This document shows, piece by piece, positions 16,581 to 24,847 of a stretch of 64,000 nt of DNA. This DNA comes from JBBQNJ01 sp038329845. Lineage in GTDB: Bacteria; Planctomycetota; Phycisphaerae; Tepidisphaerales; Tepidisphaeraceae. The DNA lies in NCBI GenBank assembly GCA_038329845.1, contig JBBQNJ010000001.1:1-64000 (forward strand). The letters are read 5' to 3'. Every line of letters starts with the position of its first letter. Position 1 is the stretch's first letter. The position numbers were made by a program, and so were the translations under genes. The notes below the pieces were generated by a model. That model was not told the origin of the DNA. It saw only the letters and a list, made by a program, of their open reading frames with translations, and did not search any database.

Positions 16581-16892
16581 TCAGTTGTTACTGACGGACG
16601 GGCGGGTCATGTCTTCAATTTCTAGTTTCTCGCCGTTCTTGGTCACGCGCAGGAAACGGCTGGCGCGGATGCGGTAGGTCTCCATGGACCCCAGTCCCCG
16701 ATCGCCATCGGGCTTGTCCAAGGCCATCCAGTTCACCCTGTAGGTCGAGTCGGTCACCCGGCGACAGCGCACGCGGTCGCCCGGTTGCCTCTCGACGGCA
16801 CGGATGATCTCGTTGGACAGGTCCGGACTTTGCGCCGGGGCCTTGGGAGTATTCGACTTGGATGAGGTTTCAAGAACTTGAGAGTCTTCCAT
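16581..16892 (-). CDS. conserved-looking small protein, unknown function
   Basis: A 103-aa soluble protein. The N-terminal 30 residues are Ser/Pro-rich; the rest (RVRCRRVTDSTYRVNWM and RASRFLRVTKNGEKLEI) has the pattern of a small beta-rich domain. No family recognised. A -10-like TACTAT lies 5 nt before the ATG, so the mRNA could be leaderless. Confidence 0.6.
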   Translation of the reverse strand: MEDSQVLETSSKSNTPKAPAQSPDLSNEIIRAVERQPGDRVRCRRVTDSTYRVNWMALDKPDGDRGLGSMETYRIRASRFLRVTKNGEKLEIEDMTRPSVSNN

Positions 16893-16897
16893 AGGTA

Positions 16898-16903
16898 ATA
16901 GTA
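16898..16903 (-). promoter_or_regulatory. -10-like TACTAT, leaderless arrangement
   Basis: Minus-strand TACTAT, 5 nt upstream of the ATG at 16892. No ribosome site is present between them. Confidence 0.35.
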
Positions 16904-16945
16904 CGCTGAAAATCGGCTAAGGATCGACCAACGGTTGAGTAAGTT

Positions 16946-17455
16946 TCAGTAATGAAATCCGTTTCCGCGCAGGTGGATGAAGGGCTTTCCGTCGGCAAGT
17001 ATCGATCCCTCCATCACTTGAGCGACGTACAGATCATGGTCCGAGTCGAACGAAAAAATCCGCACAATGCGGCATTGTAAATACGCCAATGCCCCGGCGG
17101 GCACCGCAAGGCCGCCCAGAGGCGTCAAAATGTCCATTCCGTCGAACGCGTTCTCGTCGATCCCCATGCCTCGGGCGTAACGCTTGAGCAGCGTCGAGTC
17201 GCCTTCGGGAATAACGCTGATTGCGATCCGAGACCCCACCGCCAGGAGATCACCGAGGTCGCGCCCAGAGCCGATGGCGATCGAGATGCAGGGTGGATCA
17301 AACGATGCCTGCTGAACCCAGCTCGCCAGCATGACGCGAGTTCGCTTGCCATCCGACGCCGTCATGATGTACAGCCCCGAGACGATCTTGCCCAAGGCGC
17401 GGCCGAACAATCGGCGGGAGTCTTCGGCTTCGGCGGCGGCGACCGGCTCGGACAT
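16946..17455 (-). CDS. flavin reductase-like FMN-binding protein
   Basis: A 169-aa split-barrel protein of the flavin reductase family (ferric reductase or FMN-dependent oxidoreductase subunit), which binds FMN and uses NAD(P)H. Diagnostic segments are LGKIVSGLYIMTASDG at the N-terminus and MLASWVQQASFDPPCISIAIG, where the residues around A-S-W and the PP-x-(I/V) strand contact flavin. A C-terminal H-L-R-G-x-G-F-H-Y closes the barrel. The ATG at 17455 is chosen because the frame upstream overlaps the divergent gene and a -10 box lies 6 nt before it. The electron partner cannot be told from the sequence. Confidence 0.85.
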   Translation of the reverse strand: MSEPVAAAEAEDSRRLFGRALGKIVSGLYIMTASDGKRTRVMLASWVQQASFDPPCISIAIGSGRDLGDLLAVGSRIAISVIPEGDSTLLKRYARGMGIDENAFDGMDILTPLGGLAVPAGALAYLQCRIVRIFSFDSDHDLYVAQVMEGSILADGKPFIHLRGNGFHY

Positions 17456-17461
17456 GGCGAT

Positions 17462-17467
17462 GTTGTA
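17462..17467 (-). promoter_or_regulatory. -10-like TACAAC, leaderless arrangement
   Basis: TACAAC on the minus strand is 6 nt from the flavin-reductase ATG (17455). The divergent gene starts at 17504, so both promoters share under 50 bp. Confidence 0.4.
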
Positions 17468-17503
17468 GCCGACGCACGCCGAATGTGCTACGGTCCCGGC
17501 GCT

Positions 17504-18148
17504 ATGGCCGATTATGATTTGCCCGCGGACCTCGAAGGCCACCCGATCACTCCCGGTCGCCCCGACCTCGGCGCGATGTCGGACGACGACGCCGAAGCCG
17601 CCGCGGACGCCGAATACGAGGACGATTCATCGTCCCCCGACGACTATGAATGCCCCAACTGCCAGGCGGTCATCGCCATCGTGCGCGGCGATCGGGCGAC
17701 AAGAATCGGCTGCCCGCAGTGCGGCAATGAGTTCGTCGTCGCCGGGACGGATGGATCGACCGATCCGGATGAGCAGGCCGACGACGAGCGTGCGAGCGAG
17801 GAAGATGAACTGAGCAGCCTGCGCGTTTTCCAAGTCACCAAGGCCCGTCGGGCGGCGATCCGCAGCCGCTCGTATGCCTTCATCGCCGCCGTGGGATTCC
17901 TCGTCGCCGCCGGTCAAGGCGCTTACGACGCCTGGCGACGGACCCTATCCGGCGACTTCGGGATGGAGTTTCGGCTGCTGGTGCTGTTTGTCGCCGGCTC
18001 TATCGCGGCCGGCATCTATTTCGCGTTCCGCACCCGGCAGATTCACCGCGAAATCCGCCAGGCGCTCCTTCCCGAACCGCTAACGCCCCCCGACTTTTCC
18101 ACCCTCAGCAACGGCAGCCAGCATGTGAGTAATCTCGAGCATCTGTAA
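17504..18148 (+). CDS. zinc-ribbon protein with two membrane helices
   Basis: A 214-aa protein. An acidic N-terminus (residues 1-45) is followed by a zinc ribbon with paired CPNC and CPQC knuckles about 22 residues apart, an acidic linker, and two hydrophobic helices (about 127-140 and 162-180) near the C-terminus. The zinc ribbon is of the MJ0042/finger type often found at the front of membrane proteins. No catalytic domain is visible. The ATG at 17504 is preferred over the in-frame start at 17483. Its last codons are duplicated downstream. Confidence 0.7.
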   Translation: MADYDLPADLEGHPITPGRPDLGAMSDDDAEAAADAEYEDDSSSPDDYECPNCQAVIAIVRGDRATRIGCPQCGNEFVVAGTDGSTDPDEQADDERASEEDELSSLRVFQVTKARRAAIRSRSYAFIAAVGFLVAAGQGAYDAWRRTLSGDFGMEFRLLVLFVAGSIAAGIYFAFRTRQIHREIRQALLPEPLTPPDFSTLSNGSQHVSNLEHL

Positions 18149-18227
18149 CGGCGGTGTTGCGCGCCGTTTCCTCGCTGGCGCTGGGGCAGCCAGCAGGTGA
18201 GCAATCCCGAGCGGCTGTAACGGCGGT
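18113..18227. repeat. 43-bp duplication covering a gene end
   Basis: 18113-18155, which contains the last codons and stop of the zinc-ribbon gene, reappears at 18185-18227 with a few changes. Both copies begin GGCAGCCAGCA and end CTGTAACGGCGGT. The second copy is non-coding. Confidence 0.75.
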
Positions 18228-18265
18228 CAAATTTTTAGACTGGAAAAGCTCGGCGTCGACCGATC

Positions 18266-18293
18266 TTGTGCGTCAATCTCAGGCCTTTATGCT
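18266..18293 (+). promoter_or_regulatory. ribH promoter, leaderless arrangement
   Basis: A weak -35 (TTGTGC, 18266-18271) and a -10 (TATGCT, 18288-18293), 16 nt apart, end 6 nt before the ribH ATG at 18300. Confidence 0.4.
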
Positions 18294-18299
18294 GTGGCC

Positions 18300-18785
18300 A
18301 TGAGTACCGACGCTCCGGAGGCGATGATCAATCCCGAGGAAATCCCCGCCGAAGCCCGCGTGGGAATCGCGGCGGCGAGGTTCAATCCCGAACTCGTCGA
18401 GGAGCTGATCCGCGGATGCGTTCGCCAGCTGAACGCGCTGGGGATCGGCGCTGATCGAATCGAGATTCATCGCGCTCCGGGCGCCTTCGAGCTGCCGCTG
18501 CTGGCCAAGATCATGGCCCGCAGCGGCCGCTTCGATGCGATCATCTGCCTCGGTGCCGTCGTCCGCGGCGAGACGCCCCATTTTGATTTCGTCGCCGGGC
18601 AATGCGCGCGGGGACTGCTTGATGTGGGATTGGAAATGCGGCTGCCGGTGATTTTCGGGGTGTTGACGACCAATACCGAGCAAGAAGCCCGCGACCGCCT
18701 CGGCGGGGATCATGGCCACGCCGGCGAACGCGCCGCCGAGGCCGCGGCCGAGATGATCATCGTGCTGCGCCGGGTCGAGGGATAG
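18300..18785 (+). CDS. ribH: 6,7-dimethyl-8-ribityllumazine synthase
   Basis: Condenses 5-amino-6-ribitylaminouracil with dihydroxybutanone phosphate in riboflavin synthesis. The 161-aa protein has the family motifs AARFNPELVEELIRG at the N-terminus, PGAFELPL, and GAVVRGETPHFD with the catalytic His, plus FGVLTTNTEQEA. ATG 18300 fits; an in-frame GTG at 18294 adds two residues. No other rib gene is adjacent; the divergent FMN-binding reductase is a flavin user, not a synthesis gene. Confidence 0.95.
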   Translation: MSTDAPEAMINPEEIPAEARVGIAAARFNPELVEELIRGCVRQLNALGIGADRIEIHRAPGAFELPLLAKIMARSGRFDAIICLGAVVRGETPHFDFVAGQCARGLLDVGLEMRLPVIFGVLTTNTEQEARDRLGGDHGHAGERAAEAAAEMIIVLRRVEG

Positions 18786-18831
18786 TCACGGGCTTAAAAA
18801 GTCCGGGCGTGGGCACACCCGCTTGCCCGGC

Positions 18832-19470
18832 TCAGGAGCGACCGGTTCGGATCCGGAGCATTTCGCGGAGCAGGGCATCGGTGGTGTGCAGCGCTGGATC
18901 GACGGCACGGGCGCGGTCGAGCAGTTGCTCGGCGTCGAGTCGGCGCTCGCCCAGTGACAACATCGCCAGAATTGCGTCCTCTTCGACCTCCGATCGCCGC
19001 CCCGTCCCCGCCGCGTTGGCAGACGGACGCGTGATCGCCCCGGCGGCAAAATCCTTCACCTTCCCGGCCAGTTCCGCCACGATCAGCTCGGCCGTGCGCT
19101 TGCCGATCCCCTGCAATTCCTTCAAGAACCGCGCATCGCGCCCCTCGATCGCCTGGGCGATCTCCCCCACCGTCACATGCAGCGCCCGCAGTGCAGTCTT
19201 TACGCCGATCCCCTTGACGGTGGTGAACAGATGAAAAAACCGCCGATCGTCCGGACGAAGGAACCCGATCAGTCGCGGCTCGAGATTTCCCCGGTTGGGA
19301 TCGCCCTCGAGATAACAAACGGTGTGAAAGGTAATCTCCTGATCCACCAGCGCCCGAAGTTCGGTGATGTCGGCGGCACAGACCAGCAGTTCGTAGAGCA
19401 TCGGCCCGACCTGAACGTGAACGCGATCCTCATCAACCCGGCGAAGGGCGCCGGTCAGGGCGGAAATCAT
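18832..19470 (-). CDS. ruvA: Holliday junction helicase subunit RuvA
   Basis: Binds four-way DNA junctions and loads RuvB for branch migration. The 212-aa protein has the N-terminal OB fold (MISALTGALRRV), two helix-hairpin-helix segments (TTVKGIGVKTALRAL and LQGIGKRTAELIV) and a C-terminal three-helix domain that contacts RuvB. Length is normal. It follows ruvC on the same strand with a 36-bp gap; ruvB is not next to it in this window. Confidence 0.95.
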   Translation of the reverse strand: MISALTGALRRVDEDRVHVQVGPMLYELLVCAADITELRALVDQEITFHTVCYLEGDPNRGNLEPRLIGFLRPDDRRFFHLFTTVKGIGVKTALRALHVTVGEIAQAIEGRDARFLKELQGIGKRTAELIVAELAGKVKDFAAGAITRPSANAAGTGRRSEVEEDAILAMLSLGERRLDAEQLLDRARAVDPALHTTDALLREMLRIRTGRS

Positions 19471-19506
19471 GGCAATCCCACAAAAAAAATCGCACCGGCC
19501 CGCCGT

Positions 19507-20031
19507 TCATTCAGCGTCACGGCGCGGCGATATGCTACCGCGGCGCAGCACCGATGTCTCGCCAAGATGGCGTCCGCAGCAGAGTGCCACGGCCAGGGCG
19601 TCGGCCACGTCCGGCGGCTCGGGCGGCTCGGGCAACTTCCAGAAAATCTGGATCGCCTTCTGCATCTGGCGCTTGGTCGCGTGGCCGTGGCCCGACACCG
19701 ACTGCTTGACCCGGTTGGCGGCGAACTGCTCGATCCGCACTCCGCAGCGCTGGGCCGCCAGCAGGATGACCCCGCGGGCGTGCGCCATCAGCATCGCCGT
19801 GCGCGGATGGGCGTAGTGCGAATAGAGCTGCTCGACGGCACAGACATCCGGTCGATGCTCGGCGAACAGCCCGTCCAGCTCCGTCTCCAATTCCAGCAGC
19901 CGCCCGGCCACCGGACGAGTTGCGTCCAGGCGAATCACTCCTCCATCCACGAGCGATGGATGCAGCGGATGCCAATCGATTACGCCGTAACCGGTGATTC
20001 GCAGGCCAGGATCGATTCCCAGAATCCGCAT
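19507..20031 (-). CDS. ruvC: Holliday junction endonuclease RuvC
   Basis: Resolves Holliday junctions by paired nicks. The 174-aa protein has the RNase H-like fold with catalytic Asp-7 in ILGIDPGLRITGYG, the Glu in VCAVEQLYS and the C-terminal acidic pair in PPDVADALAVAL. GAGG stands 8 nt before the ATG. It is upstream of ruvA in the same direction, as in many genomes. Confidence 0.95.
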   Translation of the reverse strand: MRILGIDPGLRITGYGVIDWHPLHPSLVDGGVIRLDATRPVAGRLLELETELDGLFAEHRPDVCAVEQLYSHYAHPRTAMLMAHARGVILLAAQRCGVRIEQFAANRVKQSVSGHGHATKRQMQKAIQIFWKLPEPPEPPDVADALAVALCCGRHLGETSVLRRGSISPRRDAE

Positions 20032-20059
20032 CAGAAAACCTCATCGCCGCTGCCGATCG

Positions 20060-20258
20060 GCTCGGGAACCGTCCTTCCGCGAAGAGTTAAACGCGAAGTC
20101 GCGAGGGGGCGAAGTCAGAACAATACAGCAAAGAAAAAACACGAAGCCACAAATGCCGCGAAAAACCTTCTCCTACTCGCAGGCACGACACTCTCAATTC
20201 TTCGTGCCGTTCGCCGCTTCGTGGCAAAACGCTTCTTCGCCGCTTCGCATCTTCGCGT
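20060..20258. repeat. intergenic CGAAGC/CGCTTC-rich repeat
   Basis: Short imperfect repeats such as CGCGAAGTCGCGAGG, AACACGAAGCCACAAA and TTCGCCGCTTCG, in inverted orientation, fill the gap between ruvC and the end of cysS. A related CCGCTTCGCCGCTTC block occurs near 24012-24042. They look like a dispersed non-coding repeat. Confidence 0.55.
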
Positions 20259-21776
20259 TTATTCCTGCTCTTTCCGCCAGATCGTCCCTTCCGGGCGGTC
20301 TTCCAGCGAGACGCCGATCTCGGCCAGGCCCTTGCGGATGCGGTCGGCGATGGGAAAGTTCTTCTCCTTGCGAGCTTCGGCCCGCATGGCGATGAACAGG
20401 GCCATCAGCTTTTCGACATCCCCGGCGCCGCTCGATTCGGCCACTGCCGGGCGGCCGCGCAGCAGCCCCAGCACCGTCCCGGCGAGCGTCTTGATCGTCA
20501 TCGCGCCGGCGACCGATGCCTCGATCAATTCGGCCTGACGATTGCGCTCCACGCCGCTTTTTTCGATGAAGCCGTTGACCTCCCCGGCGAGTTCATGAAG
20601 CACCGCGATGGCACCGGCGGTGTTGAAATCATCATCCATCATCTCGAGGAACTTGAGCTTGAGATTGAGCAGATTGCGGGCGTACGTCGCATGTTCGGTA
20701 TCGAGCAGACCCGGCGCGGCGCGGTCGATCTCGTCGCCTTTTTCCGGCAGGGGCTGGCCCAGCAGCCGCTCGACCCGCTCGAACAGCCGATGGAAGACGC
20801 TCAGTCCCTTGCGGGCGGCGGTGAGTACCTCGGGGGTAAACTCGATGGGCCGGCGGTAGTGCGTGGAAAGCAGGAAATAGCGCAGTAACTCGGGGGTGTG
20901 TTCCTCGATCAGTTTCCTCGCCGCCAGCGACGCCAGGAGCTTTGCCCCCTCGACGGTCGCGGCGTCCGATCCGCTGATCTTCTTGGTGTTCACCCGCGTC
21001 AGACCGTTGTGCATCCAAAACCGGACAAAGGGCTTGCCGGTGGCGCTTTCGCTCTGGGCCAGTTCGTTCTCATGATGCGGGAACATCAAGTCCATCCCCC
21101 CGCCGTGCATGTCGAAGGTGGCACCGAGATATTTCATGCTCATCGCCGAGCATTCGATATGCCAGCCGGGACGCCCGCGTCCCCAGGGCGAATCCCAGCT
21201 CGGCTCGCCAGGCTTGGCCGCTTTCCACAGGGCAAAGTCCGCCGGGCTGCGCTTGCCCGAGCCTTCCAGAGAGCGCGTCCCCAATTCCTGCTGCTCGACC
21301 TTGCGGTTCGACAGTTTTCCGTAATCGGGATCCTTGGCCACGTCGAACCAAACATTTCCCTCGGCCGCGTAAGCGAACTGGCGCTCGATCAGCGTCCGGC
21401 AGACCTCAATGATCTCGTCGATATGCTCCGACGCCTTGGGGAACCGGTCGATGGTGTCGACCCCGAGCATCGACAGACAATCGAGATACTCCCGCGTGCA
21501 TTGCTCGGCCAATGCCTCGACGCTGATGTTCTTCGCCGCCGCCGCCTCGATCAATTTGTCATCTACATCGGTGATGTTCACCACCCACGTCACCTCGTAC
21601 CCCTTGTAGACGAGATATCGCTTGATGGCGTCGAAGATGACCGGTCCGACCATGTGGCCGATGTGGGCGGGCTTGTAGACTGTCGGGCCGCACACGTAGA
21701 TCCCCACCTTGCCGGGAACGACCGGCTTAAAGACCTCTTTTTCGCGGGTCAGGGTGTTGTAGACTCGAAGGCTCAT
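20259..21776 (-). CDS. cysS: cysteinyl-tRNA synthetase
   Basis: Charges tRNA-Cys. The 505-aa class I enzyme has the zinc-binding Cys-29 in YVCGPTVY, HIGH at residues 38-41, further zinc ligands in GWHIECSAMS and HHENELAQSE, and the C-terminal DALR helical domain with DFNTAGA. Unusually the KMSKS loop reads KKISGS (265-270), followed by a longer segment before ELLRYFLLSTHYR. Length and all other motifs are normal, so it is probably active with a variant loop, or belongs to a lineage-specific branch. Confidence 0.95.
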   Translation of the reverse strand: MSLRVYNTLTREKEVFKPVVPGKVGIYVCGPTVYKPAHIGHMVGPVIFDAIKRYLVYKGYEVTWVVNITDVDDKLIEAAAAKNISVEALAEQCTREYLDCLSMLGVDTIDRFPKASEHIDEIIEVCRTLIERQFAYAAEGNVWFDVAKDPDYGKLSNRKVEQQELGTRSLEGSGKRSPADFALWKAAKPGEPSWDSPWGRGRPGWHIECSAMSMKYLGATFDMHGGGMDLMFPHHENELAQSESATGKPFVRFWMHNGLTRVNTKKISGSDAATVEGAKLLASLAARKLIEEHTPELLRYFLLSTHYRRPIEFTPEVLTAARKGLSVFHRLFERVERLLGQPLPEKGDEIDRAAPGLLDTEHATYARNLLNLKLKFLEMMDDDFNTAGAIAVLHELAGEVNGFIEKSGVERNRQAELIEASVAGAMTIKTLAGTVLGLLRGRPAVAESSGAGDVEKLMALFIAMRAEARKEKNFPIADRIRKGLAEIGVSLEDRPEGTIWRKEQE

Positions 21777-21870
21777 GGACTCACTTTGTGGGTCATGCCC
21801 ACGCTGGAAAATGTTGAAGCCCCCCGGTGCCGCGGCGATCCCGGTGCTAAGGGGAATCGAACAATCTTAA

Positions 21871-22395
21871 TCAATTCCCAGTACTCAACAACACGACCAC
21901 ATGGGCCGCGATCGCTTCGCCGCGCCCCACCGCATCGCATTGCTCATTGGTGCCGGCCTTAATGTTGACCCGATCGACGGGCACTTGCAGCAGATCGGCG
22001 GTATTGCGGCACATTCTCTCGATCGAATCGCGCAGCCGTGGACGCTCGGCCTGGATCGTCGTGTCGAGGTTCAACACCCCGTAGCCCGCCCGCCGGACAT
22101 GGGCGAACACCAGTTCGACGAAGGTGCGGCTTTCGGCGTTTTTCCAGCGGAAATCGGTATTCGAGAAGTGCTGGCCGATGTCGCCCCATCCCATCGCCCC
22201 CAGCAGCGCATCGACCAGAGCGTGATACACCACATCCCCGTCGCTATGGGCTTCGGGGCCGAATTCCTCGCTGACGCACACGCCGGCGAGGATCAGCCGT
22301 CCCTTGGGCTTAAGTCGATGGATGTCGTAGCCGTGACCGATGCGCAGCGGAATCGCCGGTGCCCCACCGCCGCTGGGTACTTTCAGCCGATCCAT
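21871..22395 (-). CDS. ispF: 2-C-methyl-D-erythritol 2,4-cyclodiphosphate synthase
   Basis: Forms the cyclodiphosphate of the MEP isoprenoid pathway. The 174-aa protein contains the metal-binding GHGYDIHRL (Asp and His), AHSDGDVVYHALVDALLGA with the third His ligand, DIGQHFSNTD (usually FPDTD) and the C-terminal GRGEAIAAHVVVLL. ATG 22395 has GGGAAGG about 8 nt upstream. A GTG at 22449 overlaps the stop of the upstream regulator as GTGA and would add 18 residues; coupling is therefore possible even with the internal start. Confidence 0.93.
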   Translation of the reverse strand: MDRLKVPSGGGAPAIPLRIGHGYDIHRLKPKGRLILAGVCVSEEFGPEAHSDGDVVYHALVDALLGAMGWGDIGQHFSNTDFRWKNAESRTFVELVFAHVRRAGYGVLNLDTTIQAERPRLRDSIERMCRNTADLLQVPVDRVNIKAGTNEQCDAVGRGEAIAAHVVVLLSTGN

Positions 22396-22445
22396 GATCG
22401 AATCCTTCCCGGCGTCCGGTCCTTCATCGACCCCCGCCAAAAATA

Positions 22446-23822
22446 TCACGTCAGATCATATTCTTTGATCTTGCGGTACAGCGTGCGCTCGCCGATGCCC
22501 AGGATGCGGGCCGCCTGCTCGCGGTTACCGCCGAGCAGCTTCAACGTGTTGCGGATCAATTCCTTTTCGGCCTGCTCGATGCTGATCCCCACGAGGTTGC
22601 CCATCTGTCCCGCCGGCTCGCTGGGGCGGGGACGAATCTCCACCGGCAGCGAATCCACATCCAGCATCGACCCGGCGGTCAGCACGATCATATTCTCGAT
22701 CACGCTGCGAAGCTGGCGTACGTTGCCAGGCCAACTGTAGCCAACCAGTTCCTGCTGCGCCTCGGGAGTGATCCCCTCAAGCGGCTTCTCGTACTTTTCC
22801 GCCAATTGCCGGATGAAATAATGCGTCAATAGCGGGATGTCCTCTCGGCGCTCGCGCAGCGGCGGGATCAGCAGGGTCACGCCCTTGATCCGGAAATACA
22901 AATCCTCGCGGAACCGCTTGTCGGCGACCATCTCCGCCAGGTTCTTGTTCGTGGCACTGATGAATCGCACGTCCACCGTGATCGGATCGTTGGACCCCAG
23001 CCGCACTACTTCGCCGTTCTCCAGAACCCGCAGCAGCTTGGCCTGCATGGTCTGCGGCATGTCGCCGATCTCGTCGAGGAACAACGTGCCCCCGTCGGCG
23101 TGTTCGAACCGCCCCTGCCGGTCGGCGCGGGCATCGGTGAACGCCCCGCGCACATGCCCGAACAACTCATCGTCCAGGATGCTCTCGCTGAAGCCGGCGC
23201 AATTCATCGCCACCAGCCGCTGCTTTCTACGTCGGGAATGATGGTGGATCGCCCGCGCGATCAATTCCTTGCCCGAGCCGTTTTCCCCCAGGATCAACAC
23301 CGGGATGTCGCTGATGGCCACCTGCCGGGCCGTTTGCAGCAACTGCCGCATCGCCGAGCTGGTCCCCACCACCCCCTCGAAGCCGCTGTGTTCTTCGAGC
23401 TGCTCCTGCAGAATCTGATTCTGCTTCTGTAGAAACGCCCGCTCGGCGGCCCGATTGACCTGCATCCGGAAATAGTCCAGGTCCAGCGGCTTTTCGATGT
23501 AGTCGTAGGCGCCCTCGTGCAGGGCCTGCTTGCAGGTGGGGATGTCGGCGTGGGCCGTCACCAGCACCACCGGCGGCGGCGGCTGTGCCTTGCGGGCCTG
23601 GCGCAGCACCTCCAGCCCGTCGCGTCGGCCATCCATGACCAGATCGGTCACCACCACGTCGTAGGCTTTTCGCTCCATGCGCCCCCGAGCCTCGGCAAGG
23701 CCGTAGGTCACATCGCACTTGTGCCCGAGTCGATCCAAGGCCTCGCACATGACCTTCGCGTGCTCGCGCTCATCATCCACCACCAGGATGTTCGACTTTT
23801 TGATCTCCGCGTTTTCGCTCAT
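22446..23822 (-). CDS. sigma-54-dependent response regulator (NtrC family)
   Basis: A 458-aa two-component activator of sigma-54 promoters. The receiver domain has acidic pocket DD (16-17), phospho-acceptor Asp-60 in VTDLVMDG, and the conserved Lys in IEKPLD. The AAA+ domain has Walker A GENGSGKE and Walker B LFLDEIGDMP; the sigma-54 contact loop is GAFTDA in place of GAFTGA, a known functional variant. The C-terminal Fis-type helix-turn-helix (NREQAARILGIGERTLYRKIKEY) binds DNA. A -10-like TATGAT lies 14 nt before the start. No sensor kinase is adjacent, so the signal is unknown. Confidence 0.93.
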   Translation of the reverse strand: MSENAEIKKSNILVVDDEREHAKVMCEALDRLGHKCDVTYGLAEARGRMERKAYDVVVTDLVMDGRRDGLEVLRQARKAQPPPPVVLVTAHADIPTCKQALHEGAYDYIEKPLDLDYFRMQVNRAAERAFLQKQNQILQEQLEEHSGFEGVVGTSSAMRQLLQTARQVAISDIPVLILGENGSGKELIARAIHHHSRRRKQRLVAMNCAGFSESILDDELFGHVRGAFTDARADRQGRFEHADGGTLFLDEIGDMPQTMQAKLLRVLENGEVVRLGSNDPITVDVRFISATNKNLAEMVADKRFREDLYFRIKGVTLLIPPLRERREDIPLLTHYFIRQLAEKYEKPLEGITPEAQQELVGYSWPGNVRQLRSVIENMIVLTAGSMLDVDSLPVEIRPRPSEPAGQMGNLVGISIEQAEKELIRNTLKLLGGNREQAARILGIGERTLYRKIKEYDLT

Positions 23823-24041
23823 AAGTTAGGGATTCGATCATAGCCGCAGCGTCGCGCGGGGGGAATCGGGTCGTCGTGAAGGTGAGGGGGTGAGGGGTGG
23901 CAAGGCGACGAGGCGATGATGTGAATCACTCCTTCCTCCCGGGCGTTGCGTGTGAGCAAAATTGCCCAGTAAACATCCCCCCGCATCGCGGTTATGAATT
24001 TTTCCCTTCGCCGCTTTACCGCTTCGCCGCTTCGCCGCTTC

Positions 24042-24177
24042 AAGAACATTGTCACGGGGCTTGAGCAGGTCGGCGGGGATGGGGTAGATGCGCAGCTTCT
24101 TGTAATAGGTTTGCGGGTCGGTGTCCTGCCCGATGTGACCAATGCGCTGCCCGTTGAGATAGGTCGTGAAGAAGCGC
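24042..24177 (-). pseudogene. fragment of a glycoside-hydrolase jelly-roll domain
   Basis: About 45 codons read FFTTYLNGQRIGHIGQ and YPIPADLLKPRDNVL, which match the sugar-binding beta-sandwich of GH2-type enzymes and sialate O-acetylesterases (the VYLNGxxIG and (I/L)PAxLLKPGxNV motifs). Both ends run into unrelated repeats, so this is a remnant of a lost carbohydrate enzyme. Confidence 0.5.
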
Positions 24178-24391
24178 GCGTCGGAAGGAAGAAACTGGCG
24201 CTCGTGACGATGCGCAAAGAATAGCGGACGACACGCGGGTGCTTCCGATACCTGTTGCCAGGCGTTGGCGCTTTGCCCGGTCGTCGTCCGTTGCAAGATT
24301 GTTCGCCGCGGCGCGCGGGGAGTCAACGAAAAATGAAAAAGGGCGGGAAACACAATCCGGGTCGGGCGCGGATCGCGGCGCTGCGGGCGGC

Positions 24392-24796
24392 TCAGCCGTT
24401 CGCTTCGCCGGTACGGTTGAGCGCCACAACCGCGGAGTCGACGATCTGGTCAGACCCTTTGAGGCGCAGGACATCGAGTTGCCCGCCGACGCCGGTGGTG
24501 CCGTCGCCAATCGTGACATCCCCCGCGATCGCTGTGGCGGCGCTCTTGTTCAGCAGCAGCGTGCCCGCCGCGACGGTCGTCATGTCGCTGAACGTATTGC
24601 TCGGGGTTCCGGCGAATTCAATCGTCCCCTCGCCGGATTTGGTCCAGCCGCCGCTGCTGTAACTCGAAGCCGGGCGAACGGCCGCCGTGATGTAGTGTAT
24701 CTGGCCCGCGGCGGCGCTGATTCCGCCGATGCTTCCGAAGTTCCGCGTACCGATTCCCGCGATGGTGTAGGAGTAGCTCGCGGAGAAGCTGTCCAA
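24392..24796 (-). pseudogene. fragment of an autotransporter-type beta-repeat protein
   Basis: A 134-codon open frame carries the pattern of autotransporter-associated beta-strand repeats: WTKSGEGTIEFAGTPSN, TTVAAGTLLLNKS and DVTIGDG. There is no signal peptide, no ribosome site (it would begin with TTG) and no PEP-CTERM tail; it looks like an internal piece of a protein similar to the one at 45370-47985. Together with the fragment at 24042 it makes 23823-24847 a zone of decayed genes. Confidence 0.6.
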
Positions 24797-24847
24797 ATTG
24801 AGCGTCGGTCAAGAAAAAAAGTGTGCGGGGTGAAAATTCGGTTCGGG

